A stretch of 12,875 bases of DNA from Deltaproteobacteria bacterium (GCA_031267005.1 JAIRZX010000329.1:1-12875), one strand, 5' to 3'. Shown: positions 1 through 6,936, counted from the stretch's first letter. A program made the numbers and translations. The notes: a model not told the origin generated them from the letters alone.

Positions 1-2054
1 TCTGGCCCGAATAGGCCATCCTTGCCGAGCCCCGCTATCTCCTCTACCGGCCGGCCCGCAAGGATCAAGAAAGCCGCGCGGGCCCCGAGGGCAGTCTCGG
101 CGTCAGGGGCGTTCTTTCCTCCGAGCCGCCGGAATCCCTCCAGAACCGCGTCCAGGCTGCCTGTTCCAGGCATCGGCCGACGGTTTGGGGGCGAGGGAAC
201 GGGATCCGGAGCGGCCTTGGTGGCCGGGGCGGCGGAGCCCGCCCCCCCATCCTCCTCCGCCGCGCCGACGTCGGGGGCAACCGCGCCCGGCGCAGCCTCG
301 GCCTGCCGCTGGACGCCGGGAGCCACACCCGTCTGCCGCTGGACGCCGGGAGCCGCATCGGCAGGCCGCAGGGCGCCGGGAGCCACACCCGTCTGCCGCG
401 GGGAGCCGGGAGCCGCGTCGGACGCGTCCCGGCGAGTCGCGACAAGGCCGGCAGGGCCGTGTTCGGCGAAGAGCTTCTTGAGGGTGTCGACCCTGGACGG
501 GTCCACGTTGGCGAGTTTCGCGACCTTCCAGTTCGGATATCCCTCCAAGCTCATCAAGACGATCTTCGCCTTCTTGACAGTAGCCTGGTCCGGGGCGGCG
601 CCCCCTGCAAGCCGCCGGAGATCCGCCATGTCCGCTTCCGTGCGGACGACGCGCTTGGGGGGGCGTGCCCGGCTCGGGGACAAAAAGGCGTCGAGCCCGT
701 CCTTTGCCAGGAGCTTCAGCCAGACGCTGACGGTTTGCCGGGTCAAGTTCACGCGGTTGGCGATTTCCGAGCGGGGCGTCTTCCCGTGGTTCAGGAGGGC
801 GACCTTCGCCTTGAGCGCGACCGCGTGGTCCCCGCCCTCCCCCTCGGCAACGCGCCTGAGCTTTTCCAGCTCGTCGTCCCGGAGCGTTACCGCCGCTGGC
901 TTCCTGGCCGGAGGAGCGTTGCGGAGCCCGTCGGGCCCGCTCTCCGAGAAGCTCCTGAGCCATTTCAGGGCCGTTATGCCTTTGAAGCCGGAAAGCTCGC
1001 CCGCCTTCTTGGCGCTTAACCCCTCCAAGAGCCCGAGAACTGACTTCGCCCTGCCGGAAATGAGCTCGTCCGGGCTGCCGCCGCCCGCCCACAGCCTCAG
1101 CGTCTCCATGTCGGATTCCGGGCGGGCGCCGGCGGCGGCCGTCTGGGCCAGGACCTCGGGCCGCTGCAGGCGGATCCCCTCCTCGTTGAGGATTTTCCGG
1201 ACGCCGTAAATCGGCAGCTCGAGCTTCAGGGCGAGGGACTCCGTGCTCCATCCGGGGCTGCCGTCCGGGCGGGGGCTCTTCAGGAGCTCCAGAACCCGGC
1301 TCCGGACGGCCTCGTGCCTGGTCCCCTTCTTCGTGGACCGGTCGATGAGGCCTTCCGCGCCTTTGGAAGCGAAAGCCTTGGCCCACTTCGCCGTCGCTCT
1401 GGGAGCCGTGCCCAGCTCAGAAGCTATTTCCTTGTAGCTGCACCCGTCGATTATCTTCAAGACGGTTTTCGCACGTAAGGCCGCGACGGGGCCGGACCCG
1501 CCGACGGCCAGAGCCTTCAAGGCCGCCACTGACTCCTCGGAGGCTGCGGAGGCTGCGGAGGATGATGATGCGGAGGATGATGATGCGGAGGATGAGGAGG
1601 CGGTCCGAGCGCGGCGAGTGGCCTTCTGCCGTCCGATGGTTACTCCCTCCTTCCCGAGGATCTTCACGACCAAGCTCCTTGGGAGCTTGAGCGCCTGGAC
1701 CACGCCCGCCACGGACCAGGAGCCCCTTCCGCCGGGAGGCTCCTTCCCCAGGAGCCCGAGCACGGTATCGCGCGCCTCGTTGTAGGGGGGGGACGGGGCC
1801 CTTCCCGGCCGTTTGGATTTGTCCAGAAGCCCCTTCGGGCCCAGGGCGTCAAAACGCATTTTCCACTTAGCGCCCAGTTTTTTGTCAATCCCCGCCCGGA
1901 CGGAGGCCTCGGAGTCCGAGAGCCCTTCCAGGGTTCCGAGGACGAACTTAGCCCTGCGCGACAGGGCCGCGTCGGGTCCGTCGGCGGCGGCCCAGCCTTT
2001 CATAAGGTCCAGGGCCTCTTCAGTGCAGTTTGGTGGATCCATTTCGGGCGTCAA
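1..2054 (-). CDS. Multi-module helix-turn-helix array protein (IS630-transposase-like HTHs, no DDE domain), C-terminus beyond window
   Basis: Open for 684 codons and running off the left edge. At least five repeats of one HTH module are visible: about residues 17-90, 175-243, 317-384, 391-466 and 474-541, with a sixth starting near 632. The shared pattern is RAKxVLxxLEGxS, then xxxAxxxG, then KWxxxFxxxGPxGLxD. Modules 1 and 2 are each followed by a winged-HTH-like segment (about 92-143 and 248-297, for example GWSTESLALKLELPIYGVRK). Linkers are low complexity: Ser/Ala at 151-173 and a 10-residue Ala-Pro-Gly repeat at 548-592. The HTH plus winged-HTH order is that of the N-terminus of IS630-type transposases, but no DDE domain is seen in the visible part. 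I chose the TTG at 2052-2054 because an AGGAGG lies 8 nt upstream; the ATG at 2040-2042 is 20 nt from it. DNA binding is inferred from the fold; targets and role are unknown. A catalytic domain beyond the edge cannot be excluded. Confidence 0.85.
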   Translation of the reverse strand, partial: MTPEMDPPNCTEEALDLMKGWAAADGPDAALSRRAKFVLGTLEGLSDSEASVRAGIDKKLGAKWKMRFDALGPKGLLDKSKRPGRAPSPPYNEARDTVLGLLGKEPPGGRGSWSVAGVVQALKLPRSLVVKILGKEGVTIGRQKATRRARTASSSSASSSSASSSSAASAASEESVAALKALAVGGSGPVAALRAKTVLKIIDGCSYKEIASELGTAPRATAKWAKAFASKGAEGLIDRSTKKGTRHEAVRSRVLELLKSPRPDGSPGWSTESLALKLELPIYGVRKILNEEGIRLQRPEVLAQTAAAGARPESDMETLRLWAGGGSPDELISGRAKSVLGLLEGLSAKKAGELSGFKGITALKWLRSFSESGPDGLRNAPPARKPAAVTLRDDELEKLRRVAEGEGGDHAVALKAKVALLNHGKTPRSEIANRVNLTRQTVSVWLKLLAKDGLDAFLSPSRARPPKRVVRTEADMADLRRLAGGAAPDQATVKKAKIVLMSLEGYPNWKVAKLANVDPSRVDTLKKLFAEHGPAGLVATRRDASDAAPGSPRQTGVAPGALRPADAAPGVQRQTGVAPGVQRQAEAAPGAVAPDVGAAEEDGGAGSAAPATKAAPDPVPSPPNRRPMPGTGSLDAVLEGFRRLGGKNAPDAETALGARAAFLILAGRPVEEIAGLGKDGLFGP
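285..413 (-). repeat. In-frame 30-bp coding repeat (10-residue Ala-Pro-Gly repeat)
   Basis: Inside the first HTH-array gene, four to five imperfect 10-residue units of the type APGVQRQTGV are encoded by diverged 30-bp units. Alternate units are more alike, suggesting duplication of a 60-bp pair. It forms a flexible linker between module 5 and module 6. All changes keep the frame open. Confidence 0.7.
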
Positions 2055-2062
2055 GGATTTGG

Positions 2063-2068
2063 CCTCCT
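2063..2068 (-). promoter_or_regulatory. Ribosome binding site that decides a TTG start
   Basis: A perfect AGGAGG on the minus strand lies 8 nt before TTG (2052-2054) and 20 nt before the in-frame ATG (2040-2042). The spacing favours TTG, which adds four residues. Confidence 0.6.
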
Positions 2069-2082
2069 AATTCCGGTGACGC

Positions 2083-2111
2083 ATTATAGCGCTTTCGACC
2101 CGTTTAGTCAC
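2083..2111 (-). promoter_or_regulatory. Sigma-70-type promoter of the first HTH-array gene
   Basis: On the minus strand, GTGACT (2106-2111, 4 of 6 to TTGACA) is followed after exactly 17 nt by a perfect TATAAT (2083-2088). Transcription would begin near 2076, giving a leader of only about 20 nt that contains the AGGAGG. AT-rich hexamers are rare in this window, so a chance match is less likely than usual. Confidence 0.65.
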
Positions 2112-2215
2112 GCGGGCGCCGCCGGAACCGGAACGCCGGAGCTGGTTTGAAGAAATTGGGTATGGGCCCAAGGGCGGAAGGCGGAAGCGGCGGAGGGATT
2201 TTTTTGAATTTGCAG

Positions 2216-2262
2216 CGGATCGGGGCCTGGAAGGCCAAGTTCATCTTTCGTGCCGTTCCCGT
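2216..2262 (+). pseudogene. Possible remnant of an HTH-array C-terminus
   Basis: The plus strand reads IGAWKAKFIFRAVPVR here. This resembles the end of the second HTH gene (PLAWAEKFMFVERIRED) and the matching piece of the decayed copy (PLGWTAKFPFQE), sharing W-x-x-KF-x-F. At DNA level, AAGTTCAT then TTCGTG is shared with the intact gene. The match is short and nothing upstream extends it, so it could be chance. Confidence 0.2.
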
Positions 2263-2757
2263 GCGCCTTGGCCCCGAGCCTTCGGCAAGAGATCTCCGAA
2301 GCCGTCCGCGGCGAGGGAGACCGTCTCGGAAGATGGCTTCTTGGGCTCCGCGCTAAAATGCTCGCGCCGGGCCGGCGCGGCGCTCGGAAGGATTAGGCCC
2401 GTAGGGGGGCTTCCTGATGCCTCGTATCCTTCACCGCTGCCGCCAGGGCAACTGGCGGATATCCCGGCGGGCCGCTTACGCGTTCGCGCCGCGGACGCCG
2501 AACCATGCTGTTTGGCCCTTGCGGCTCATTTCGTCGGCGCCCTTGGCATCAGAGCAAGTTGGGAACTCGAACCTTCAAGCCGCCAAGCTCCCGGGTTCTC
2601 GAGCCCTCGAGCCCTGGAAGAGAAAATTTTGACGGCCTCCATGCCGGTTCCCCGGTTCTCCGGCTTTACGGCTGCCCGGCCCTTCGGGCCGGCCAGCCCG
2701 AAAGCGTCGGCGGCGTTTCTATGGGGAAACGCGCTGGAGCAAGCGTCCACAAAAAAC

Positions 2758-2851
2758 CGTGAAACGCTATTCCAGTGCAGCTCGGCCAAGGGCATACGTT
2801 ATGAAGCATCCTCGTTTCATGGGCCGGGGTGGTTGAAAGCCGACATGGACG
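2758..2851 (+). repeat. Left copy of a diverged inverted repeat of about 94 bp
   Basis: This segment aligns with the reverse complement of 5627-5719 with one single-base gap, at about 70% identity by eye. The best 51-nt block (2801-2851) matches at 37 positions without gaps. In one frame both copies read a similar peptide (FQC, then FHGPG, then a K-x-DM motif), but each lies in a frame with no other coding support. The pair brackets the second HTH-array gene in opposite orientations. Confidence 0.6.
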
Positions 2852-3259
2852 TGTTGGGCGGCGAAACAAGGCGCGGCGGCCTGCGCCCGTGCCCGAAACC
2901 GGCAAAGTGGCAAGCGCCGAAGGCCGAGCGCCGAAGGCGAACTTCGCGCGCCGGGGCCGGACGCCGCCCGCGCGGCAGCGTTCAGGCCAGCTCGGGCCGG
3001 CGGGCTCGACGGTGGCGCAGCTTCCGGAGCCGCGTTTGGCGCGGATGGCATCCAAAAAGAACGGCTACGTTTCGGCGGACTGGGAACGCCGGAAAGCGGA
3101 GCGCTCGCAGGGGCCAATCCCGTCCGCAACCCTTCGCCCCCTCCCGCGACTCCTTCCGGTCGCTCCCTTCGGCGGTTCCCTTTCCGGCGATGCCTTTTCC
3201 GTACGCCGCGGAAGGTTCGGCGGGACGGATCCCGGCGCCGGGCCTGGCCGAGGGGCTTT

Positions 3260-3274
3260 GGCCGGTACCCGGCC
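3260..3274 (-). terminator. Palindrome directly after the stop of the second HTH gene
   Basis: GGCCGG-GTA-CCGGCC on the minus strand begins 2 nt after the TAG stop (3277-3279): six perfect G/C pairs and a 3-nt loop. There is no U-tract (AAAGCC follows), so a classical intrinsic terminator is not shown. It may act as an RNA 3'-end hairpin or be a by-product of GC-rich sequence. Confidence 0.35.
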
Positions 3275-3276
3275 GG

Positions 3277-5016
3277 CTACCCGCGCTTCGCGTCCTCCCG
3301 GATCCTCTCCACGAACATGAACTTCTCGGCCCAGGCCAGGGGGGCCCCGAGCGCCGTCGCCAGCGCTTCGGCGGTCCAGGTCGCCGCCGCCTGAGGCGGC
3401 TTGGTCTTGAGGAAAAAGTGTGCCCTGCTCGTGATGCCGCCCTTGGGCTTGCAGCGGACGCCCTCCGCCCCGGCGTTCAGGAAGCGGGTTTTCCAGCTGG
3501 CGACAGTCGTTGTGGTCACGCCGAAGCGGCGGGCGGTATCGGAGGGGGGGACTCCGTCCAGGCTTTCCAGGATCATCGCCGCGCGCACGCGCGAGACGTG
3601 GTCCGGCTCGCCGCCCCTAACCCACATTTCGAGGGTCTCCATCTCCGTGAGGAGCTTGGCGTTGCTGGGGGAGATCATGGTCTTCTCCAGCCGCAGACCC
3701 TCCTTCCTGACGACGGAGGCGGCCAGCCGCTCCGGTATGCCTAGCACCCGCGCGATGGAGGGTATGGTCCAGCGGGGCCATCCGGGAGGCGGCTGCGTGT
3801 CGATGAGGTCCATGATGCGCGCACGGGCATCCAGGTATTCAGGAGACTCGGCGGCGTCCGGCGCCCCTCCTTCGTCCGGCTGGCCGCAAGCGTCCCGGCC
3901 GCCCGCCTCCGGGTCGGAGCCGGACGGGCCAGCGCCCTCGCTTGCGGGCGGACCGACTGCATCGGCGGGGGCCTCAGGCTGGTCCCCCGGAGCGTCTTCG
4001 GCGGGCCCCGAGCCCGGCTCGGACTTGGGGCGGCCTTCCGCGGGGTGGAAGCCCGTGAAGGCCGTCGGCCCACCGGCCATGAAGCGGTCGACGCTGTCGT
4101 CGACGAAGTCCCCGTCGACCCCTATGCTGGTCGCCACTTCCTCGCCATCTAACCCGGTCATTCTCATGAGCACGGCTATAGCCTCTTTTGGCAGGCCGGA
4201 CGACTCGACCACGCCAGAGAGTTTCCGCCAGAGCTCGAGGGTGTCGCCTGCGGACGCGGCGATAGCCTTTCCCGGACCGGAGCCGAAACCGGAAAGCCTC
4301 AACATCTCTCCCGACTGAAGCGCGCCAGCGGCCTCGGGCGTCCGGGCGTCCGGGCGGGTTTCGGCTTCGGCGGCGGTTCCGGATGCGGCATGCCGCAAAA
4401 ACTTGAGAGAGGCCTGGGGGGACGGCTGCCGGGCACCCTTGGCGGGAACCGACTCTTTCGGGGGAGCAGGCCTTCTGCCGGAAGGGGCCGGCCTGGCCTC
4501 CTTCGCGGGAACGGGCTTGGTTTTCGCCGGGGCGTAAGCCTGGACGGGCATCGCCTTCCGTCCGGGCTCGGGCCTGGACGCGTCGGGGGCGGACGCGGGA
4601 GCGGGCTTGAGTGTCTTCGCGCTAAAGGGCTTGGGCTTGCAGTCGGGCGCGGGCTTGGGCTTCACCGCCGCGAAGCGCTTGGCCTTTCCGTCGGGCGCGG
4701 GCTTGGGCTTCACCGCCGCGAAGCGCTTGGCCTTGCTTGCGGGCGCGGGCTTGGGCGTCCCCGCCGCGAAGCGCTTGGCCTTGGCCGAAGCGGGTCCGAG
4801 CTTCTTCGGGACGGAGGGGGCCGCCTTGGGCGAGGAGGAAGCGGGCTTGGGCTTCTTCGCCTCGACGGGTCTGCCCTTGGCCTTGAGCGTAACGGGCACG
4901 GACTTTTGGGCCCGGCCGGACACGGCTTTTCGCGCCGGGGCCGACCGGGAGCCAGTAGCGCCGGTTTTCCGGGTGGACGCGGATTCTCTGCGGCCCGTTG
5001 TTGAGCGGCCAGCCAT
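3277..5016 (-). CDS. HTH-array protein with histone-H1-like basic N-terminal tail
   Basis: 579 residues. Residues 1-200 are Lys/Ala/Pro-rich and disordered-looking, with three 16-residue repeats starting AKRFAA at 80-127, like bacterial histone-H1-like tails. A degenerate HTH module follows at about 258-330 (VLMRMTGLDGEEVATSIGV), then an acidic Gly/Pro/Ala linker (331-392), a winged-HTH-like part (394-445, WTIPSIARVLGIPERLAASV), a clear HTH module (457-530, RAAMILESLDGVPPSDTARR then SWKTRF) and a C-terminal winged-HTH-like part (531-572). The order HTH then winged HTH is that of IS630-type transposase N-termini, and no DDE domain follows before the stop. ATG has GGAGG 5 nt upstream, and a consensus promoter lies about 150 nt upstream. 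It is a clear relative of the gene at 1-2054. I infer a DNA-binding, possibly nucleoid or regulatory protein; the function is unknown. Confidence 0.85.
   Translation of the reverse strand: MAGRSTTGRRESASTRKTGATGSRSAPARKAVSGRAQKSVPVTLKAKGRPVEAKKPKPASSSPKAAPSVPKKLGPASAKAKRFAAGTPKPAPASKAKRFAAVKPKPAPDGKAKRFAAVKPKPAPDCKPKPFSAKTLKPAPASAPDASRPEPGRKAMPVQAYAPAKTKPVPAKEARPAPSGRRPAPPKESVPAKGARQPSPQASLKFLRHAASGTAAEAETRPDARTPEAAGALQSGEMLRLSGFGSGPGKAIAASAGDTLELWRKLSGVVESSGLPKEAIAVLMRMTGLDGEEVATSIGVDGDFVDDSVDRFMAGGPTAFTGFHPAEGRPKSEPGSGPAEDAPGDQPEAPADAVGPPASEGAGPSGSDPEAGGRDACGQPDEGGAPDAAESPEYLDARARIMDLIDTQPPPGWPRWTIPSIARVLGIPERLAASVVRKEGLRLEKTMISPSNAKLLTEMETLEMWVRGGEPDHVSRVRAAMILESLDGVPPSDTARRFGVTTTTVASWKTRFLNAGAEGVRCKPKGGITSRAHFFLKTKPPQAAATWTAEALATALGAPLAWAEKFMFVERIREDAKRG
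4636..4779 (-). repeat. Three in-frame 48-bp coding repeats in the basic tail
   Basis: Three adjacent 48-bp units encode 16 residues each, of the type AKRFAAVKPKPAPDGK. The two proximal to the C-terminus are nearly identical in DNA; the first differs more (GT for VK, AS for DG). This is typical of slippage or unequal recombination in lysine-rich tails. Confidence 0.8.
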
Positions 5017-5123
5017 TTTTTCCTCCGTCCCGTAGCGTCCCCGGAACGGGGGCGCTTAGTGAATACTGGAGTTCGCGGGCGAGGGCGCGGGCGCCCCGGC
5101 GCGGGGGGGGCAGGGTTGAAGTT

Positions 5124-5154
5124 CCTGCCTGGCGGGTGGAGTCCTCTAGGCAGG
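5124..5154. other. Inverted repeat in the leader of the second HTH gene
   Basis: CCTGCCT (5124-5130) and AGGCAGG (5148-5154) are perfect 7-bp arms around a 17-nt loop that itself contains a small GGA/TCC pairing. The site lies between the predicted transcription start (near 5164) and the ATG at 5016, so an RNA hairpin would form early in the roughly 150-nt leader. A regulatory role is a guess. Confidence 0.35.
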
Positions 5155-5170
5155 GCACTTAACGCTTAAC

Positions 5171-5199
5171 ATTATACCAGCAACAGTTGCGGCCCGCAA
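5171..5199 (-). promoter_or_regulatory. Extended -10 promoter of the second HTH-array gene
   Basis: On the minus strand a perfect TATAAT (5171-5176) is preceded by TGG, an extended -10, and by TTGCGG (5194-5199, 3 of 6) at a 17-nt spacer. The spacer contains GCAAC-T-GTTGC, a 5-bp inverted repeat that could be an operator. TTAAGCGTTAA overlaps the expected start site. Confidence 0.65.
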
Positions 5200-5626
5200 A
5201 TCGCCCCGAAGAATCCTAGGGCCGGCTCTGGAAAGATCGGGAAAGCCCGGGGAAGGACGGGGAAACCCTGAGACGGCCGGGGAAGGACGGGGAAGGTCCC
5301 GGGAAGGCCTTTGGAAGATCTGAGGCGGTAGACGCGCGACGTGCCGCGGAGAGGGGGCTGGCCGGAGCGTAAAAATCCGGCTGGCTCAACCCTGCGGAGT
5401 CGGGAGGGCCGGCCTTCACGTCAGCCTGAAAGGCGCTGCGCCGCCAAGCGCTGGCGGGATCCCGCGCGTAAGTTTCCACCCGGCGTGTTTATCCGGCCCA
5501 GGCGGCTATCCCGGCCGCCTGGGCCAACGCGCGCGCCTCTCTTCCCAGGAGGGGCGCGCGGGAGCGCCAGGAACTGACGGTTTACGGAAGGGGCCGCGTA
5601 GGGCCAGGCGCGCTCGGGGCCCTGCG
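5200..5626. other. Gene-free stretch with short direct repeats
   Basis: No frame here gives a recognisable product. The only structure seen is a pair of identical 18-bp direct repeats (5247-5264 and 5277-5294, 30 nt apart, CCGGGGAAGGACGGGGAA) in a purine-rich tract. Confidence 0.5.
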
Positions 5627-5719
5627 CGTTCATGTCGGTTTTCCTGCGCCCAGGTCCATGGAACGTGAATGCCGCACAGCGTGCGCCAATGGCCCGGGTG
5701 CACTGAAAAGGATTTCGTG
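5627..5719 (-). repeat. Right copy of the diverged inverted repeat
   Basis: The minus strand from 5719 to 5627 matches plus-strand 2758-2851 at about 70% by eye. It sits some 50 nt beyond the end of the decayed HTH gene (5770-6170). Together with the left copy it encloses a unit of about 3 kb holding the intact second HTH gene and its promoter. Confidence 0.6.
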
Positions 5720-5769
5720 ATGAGGCGCTTAGGGTCGCCGCCATCCGGCACGAATGAAAGCGGGCTGGC

Positions 5770-6170
5770 GGCACGAAGGAACGCGGGTCGGCTCGTGGCC
5801 TCCTGGAACGGGAATTTCGCGGTCCAGCCCAGCGGGGGCCCGGCCGCTTCCGCCAGCGTCTGCGCTGACGAACGGTCCGCCTGCCGGGGAGAGGGGCAAG
5901 AAAGGCGCGAGCCCGTCCCGCGGGGCCGCCGTCGGTGTCGAAGAGCACGGCCTCCGGGCCGTCGGGGAGCACGGCCTCCGGGCCGCCGGGGAGGAAGAGG
6001 TGCTTCCAGCCCGCGACGGTTTACTCGCTCCCCTTGAAGCGCTTTGCGACGTCGGCGCGTGGTGCGCCCTCCATGCTCCAGAGGACAGTTTTCGCCCGAA
6101 GGCCGGCGGCCTGGTCCGGCGCGTCGGCGGTGGCCCAGCGCTCCGGCCCGGAGAATTCCTCCGCTTCGGC
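5770..6170 (-). pseudogene. Decayed third HTH-array gene (C-terminal piece)
   Basis: Read on the minus strand, ERWATADAPDQAAGLRAK, then TVLWSMEGAPRADVAKRF, then GWKHLF matches an HTH module of the two intact genes. An in-frame TAA (6021-6023) interrupts the recognition-helix region, and another in-frame stop lies at 6171-6173. The piece continues as FDTDGGPAGRARAFLAPLP, aligning with CKPKGGITSRAHFFLKTKP of the gene at 3277-5016. A frameshift near 5870-5895 then moves the match to another frame: TLAEAAGPPLGWTAKFPFQE aligns with ALATALGAPLAWAEKFMFVE. A 24-nt internal duplication is also present. No promoter, start or N-terminal tail is seen. It is clearly homologous, clearly broken, and probably not expressed as a protein. 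Confidence 0.7.
5943..5984. repeat. 18-bp direct duplication inside the decayed HTH gene
   Basis: GAGCACGGCCTCCGGGCC occurs at 5943-5960 and again at 5967-5984, a 24-nt step. It duplicates a piece of the loop after the HTH (GPEAVL read twice), absent from the intact relatives. Confidence 0.6.
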
Positions 6171-6212
6171 TCACCAGGCCTCCGGTCCGGCGGTAAGCGG
6201 ACGCTCCCCGGC

Positions 6213-6778
6213 CTACCGCGTCAGGGACTCCGGCGTCCGGAACTGCCGCGTTGCTCGTCTGCCCCTTCGGCGTCCCGGCCGGCATGGCTTCCGTCCGCAG
6301 TAGCCCTCGAGCCCGAGGACGGCCTTCTTGAGCTCCAAGCCGTAAGCGAAGCCGCCGAGAGAGCCGTCGTCGGCCAGTACCCTGTGGCAGGGCACGAGGA
6401 TTGCCAAGGGGTTGGCCGCCATCGCGCCGCCGACGGCCCTGGCGGAGGCGGGGTTGCCGCCGGGTTCCAAGGCGAGCCCGCTGGCCAGCGCCGAGTGGCT
6501 GGTCCGGTTTCCCCAGGGGACGCGCTCCACGAGCCTCCACGCCGCCAGCCTGAAAGGAGTCCCGCAAGGGGGCAGGGGCGGGGCGGCCCCCGGGTTGCTG
6601 CCGCCGAAGCAGGTTTCCAGCCATTCTCCCAGCTCCCGGAAGGCCCGGAGCCCGGGCGGGGGAGAAGACGGAGGGTCGGGCTTCCCGCGCGGGCGAGCGA
6701 TTCGAAGCGGAGGGCGGTCAACGCCTCGCCGTCCGAGAAAGCCCGGACCGGGCCCAGGGGAGTGTTGAAGCTGGCCGT
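6213..6778 (-). pseudogene. ogt: Methylated-DNA--protein-cysteine methyltransferase (MGMT/Ogt), frameshifted and without a start
   Basis: MGMT transfers the alkyl group of O6-alkylguanine to its own cysteine. The C-terminal part is well kept: LAAWRLVERVPWGN, ARAVGGAMAANPLAIL, the active-site VPCHRV (acceptor cysteine in PCHR), DGSLGGFAYGLELKK and LGLEG. The start of the domain, FNTPLGPVRAFSDGEALTAL, is found upstream but in a different frame. The shift lies around 6656-6690, near a G-run at 6658-6662. The N-terminal frame has no ATG or GTG; its first TTG (6719-6721) is already inside the domain, and I see no ATG, GTG or TTG in any minus frame between about 6770 and 6950. Two independent defects favour a real pseudogene over a single base error. 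The tail after LGLEG reads about 28 extra Arg-rich residues to the stop at 6213. Confidence 0.75.
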
Positions 6779-6891
6779 AAAGCCGACAGGCGAGGGGGGG
6801 GGAGGGGTGCCGGCAGTATCGTACGGGCGCAGGCTTTCTCGGGAAAAAGCGGGACGCCGCTTGAGGGCTCCAGGGAAGGGGTGGCGTTAGC

Positions 6892-6931
6892 AGGGAAAGG
6901 CGCGCGGCGCGATAGGGAAAGGCGCGCGGCG
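6892..6931. repeat. 18-bp direct repeat, 22-nt step
   Basis: AGGGAAAGGCGCGCGGCG occurs at 6892-6909 and 6914-6931, between the stop of the TSCPD gene and the broken methyltransferase gene. The second copy ends 5 nt from the TSCPD stop. Confidence 0.6.
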
Positions 6932-6936
6932 GCGGG

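Larger units (their letters stand above)
2112..3276. other. 1.2-kb stretch without a convincing gene
   Basis: Between the promoter of the first HTH gene and the stop of the second. Several frames are open for long distances, but their products are arginine/proline/alanine-rich and show no family pattern or good ribosome site, as expected from very GC-rich DNA. What it does hold: a possible plus-strand remnant near 2216-2262, one copy of the inverted repeat at 2758-2851, and a palindrome at 3260-3274. It is probably a graveyard of decayed mobile or duplicated sequence. Confidence 0.55.

Noticed and set aside
22..1386. Long open frames on the plus strand (22-1209) and in another minus frame (103-1386)
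   Set aside because: Both overlap the HTH-array gene. Their products are Arg/Pro/Ala-rich without family patterns, whereas the chosen minus frame gives repeated HTH modules, a promoter and an AGGAGG.
2530..2600. tRNA-like T-arm (GGTTCGAGT on the minus strand, GGGTTCTCGAGCCC on the plus strand)
   Set aside because: The flanking bases do not pair as a 5-bp T-stem, and no acceptor, D or anticodon arms could be found.
2341..3744. 467-codon plus-strand open frame
   Set aside because: It runs into the well-supported second HTH gene on the opposite strand, has no recognisable domain and is mostly Arg/Pro-rich; it is a GC-rich open frame by chance.
5506..6624. 372-codon minus-strand open frame
   Set aside because: It strings together out-of-frame methyltransferase sequence and a frameshifted piece of the decayed HTH gene; it is not one gene.
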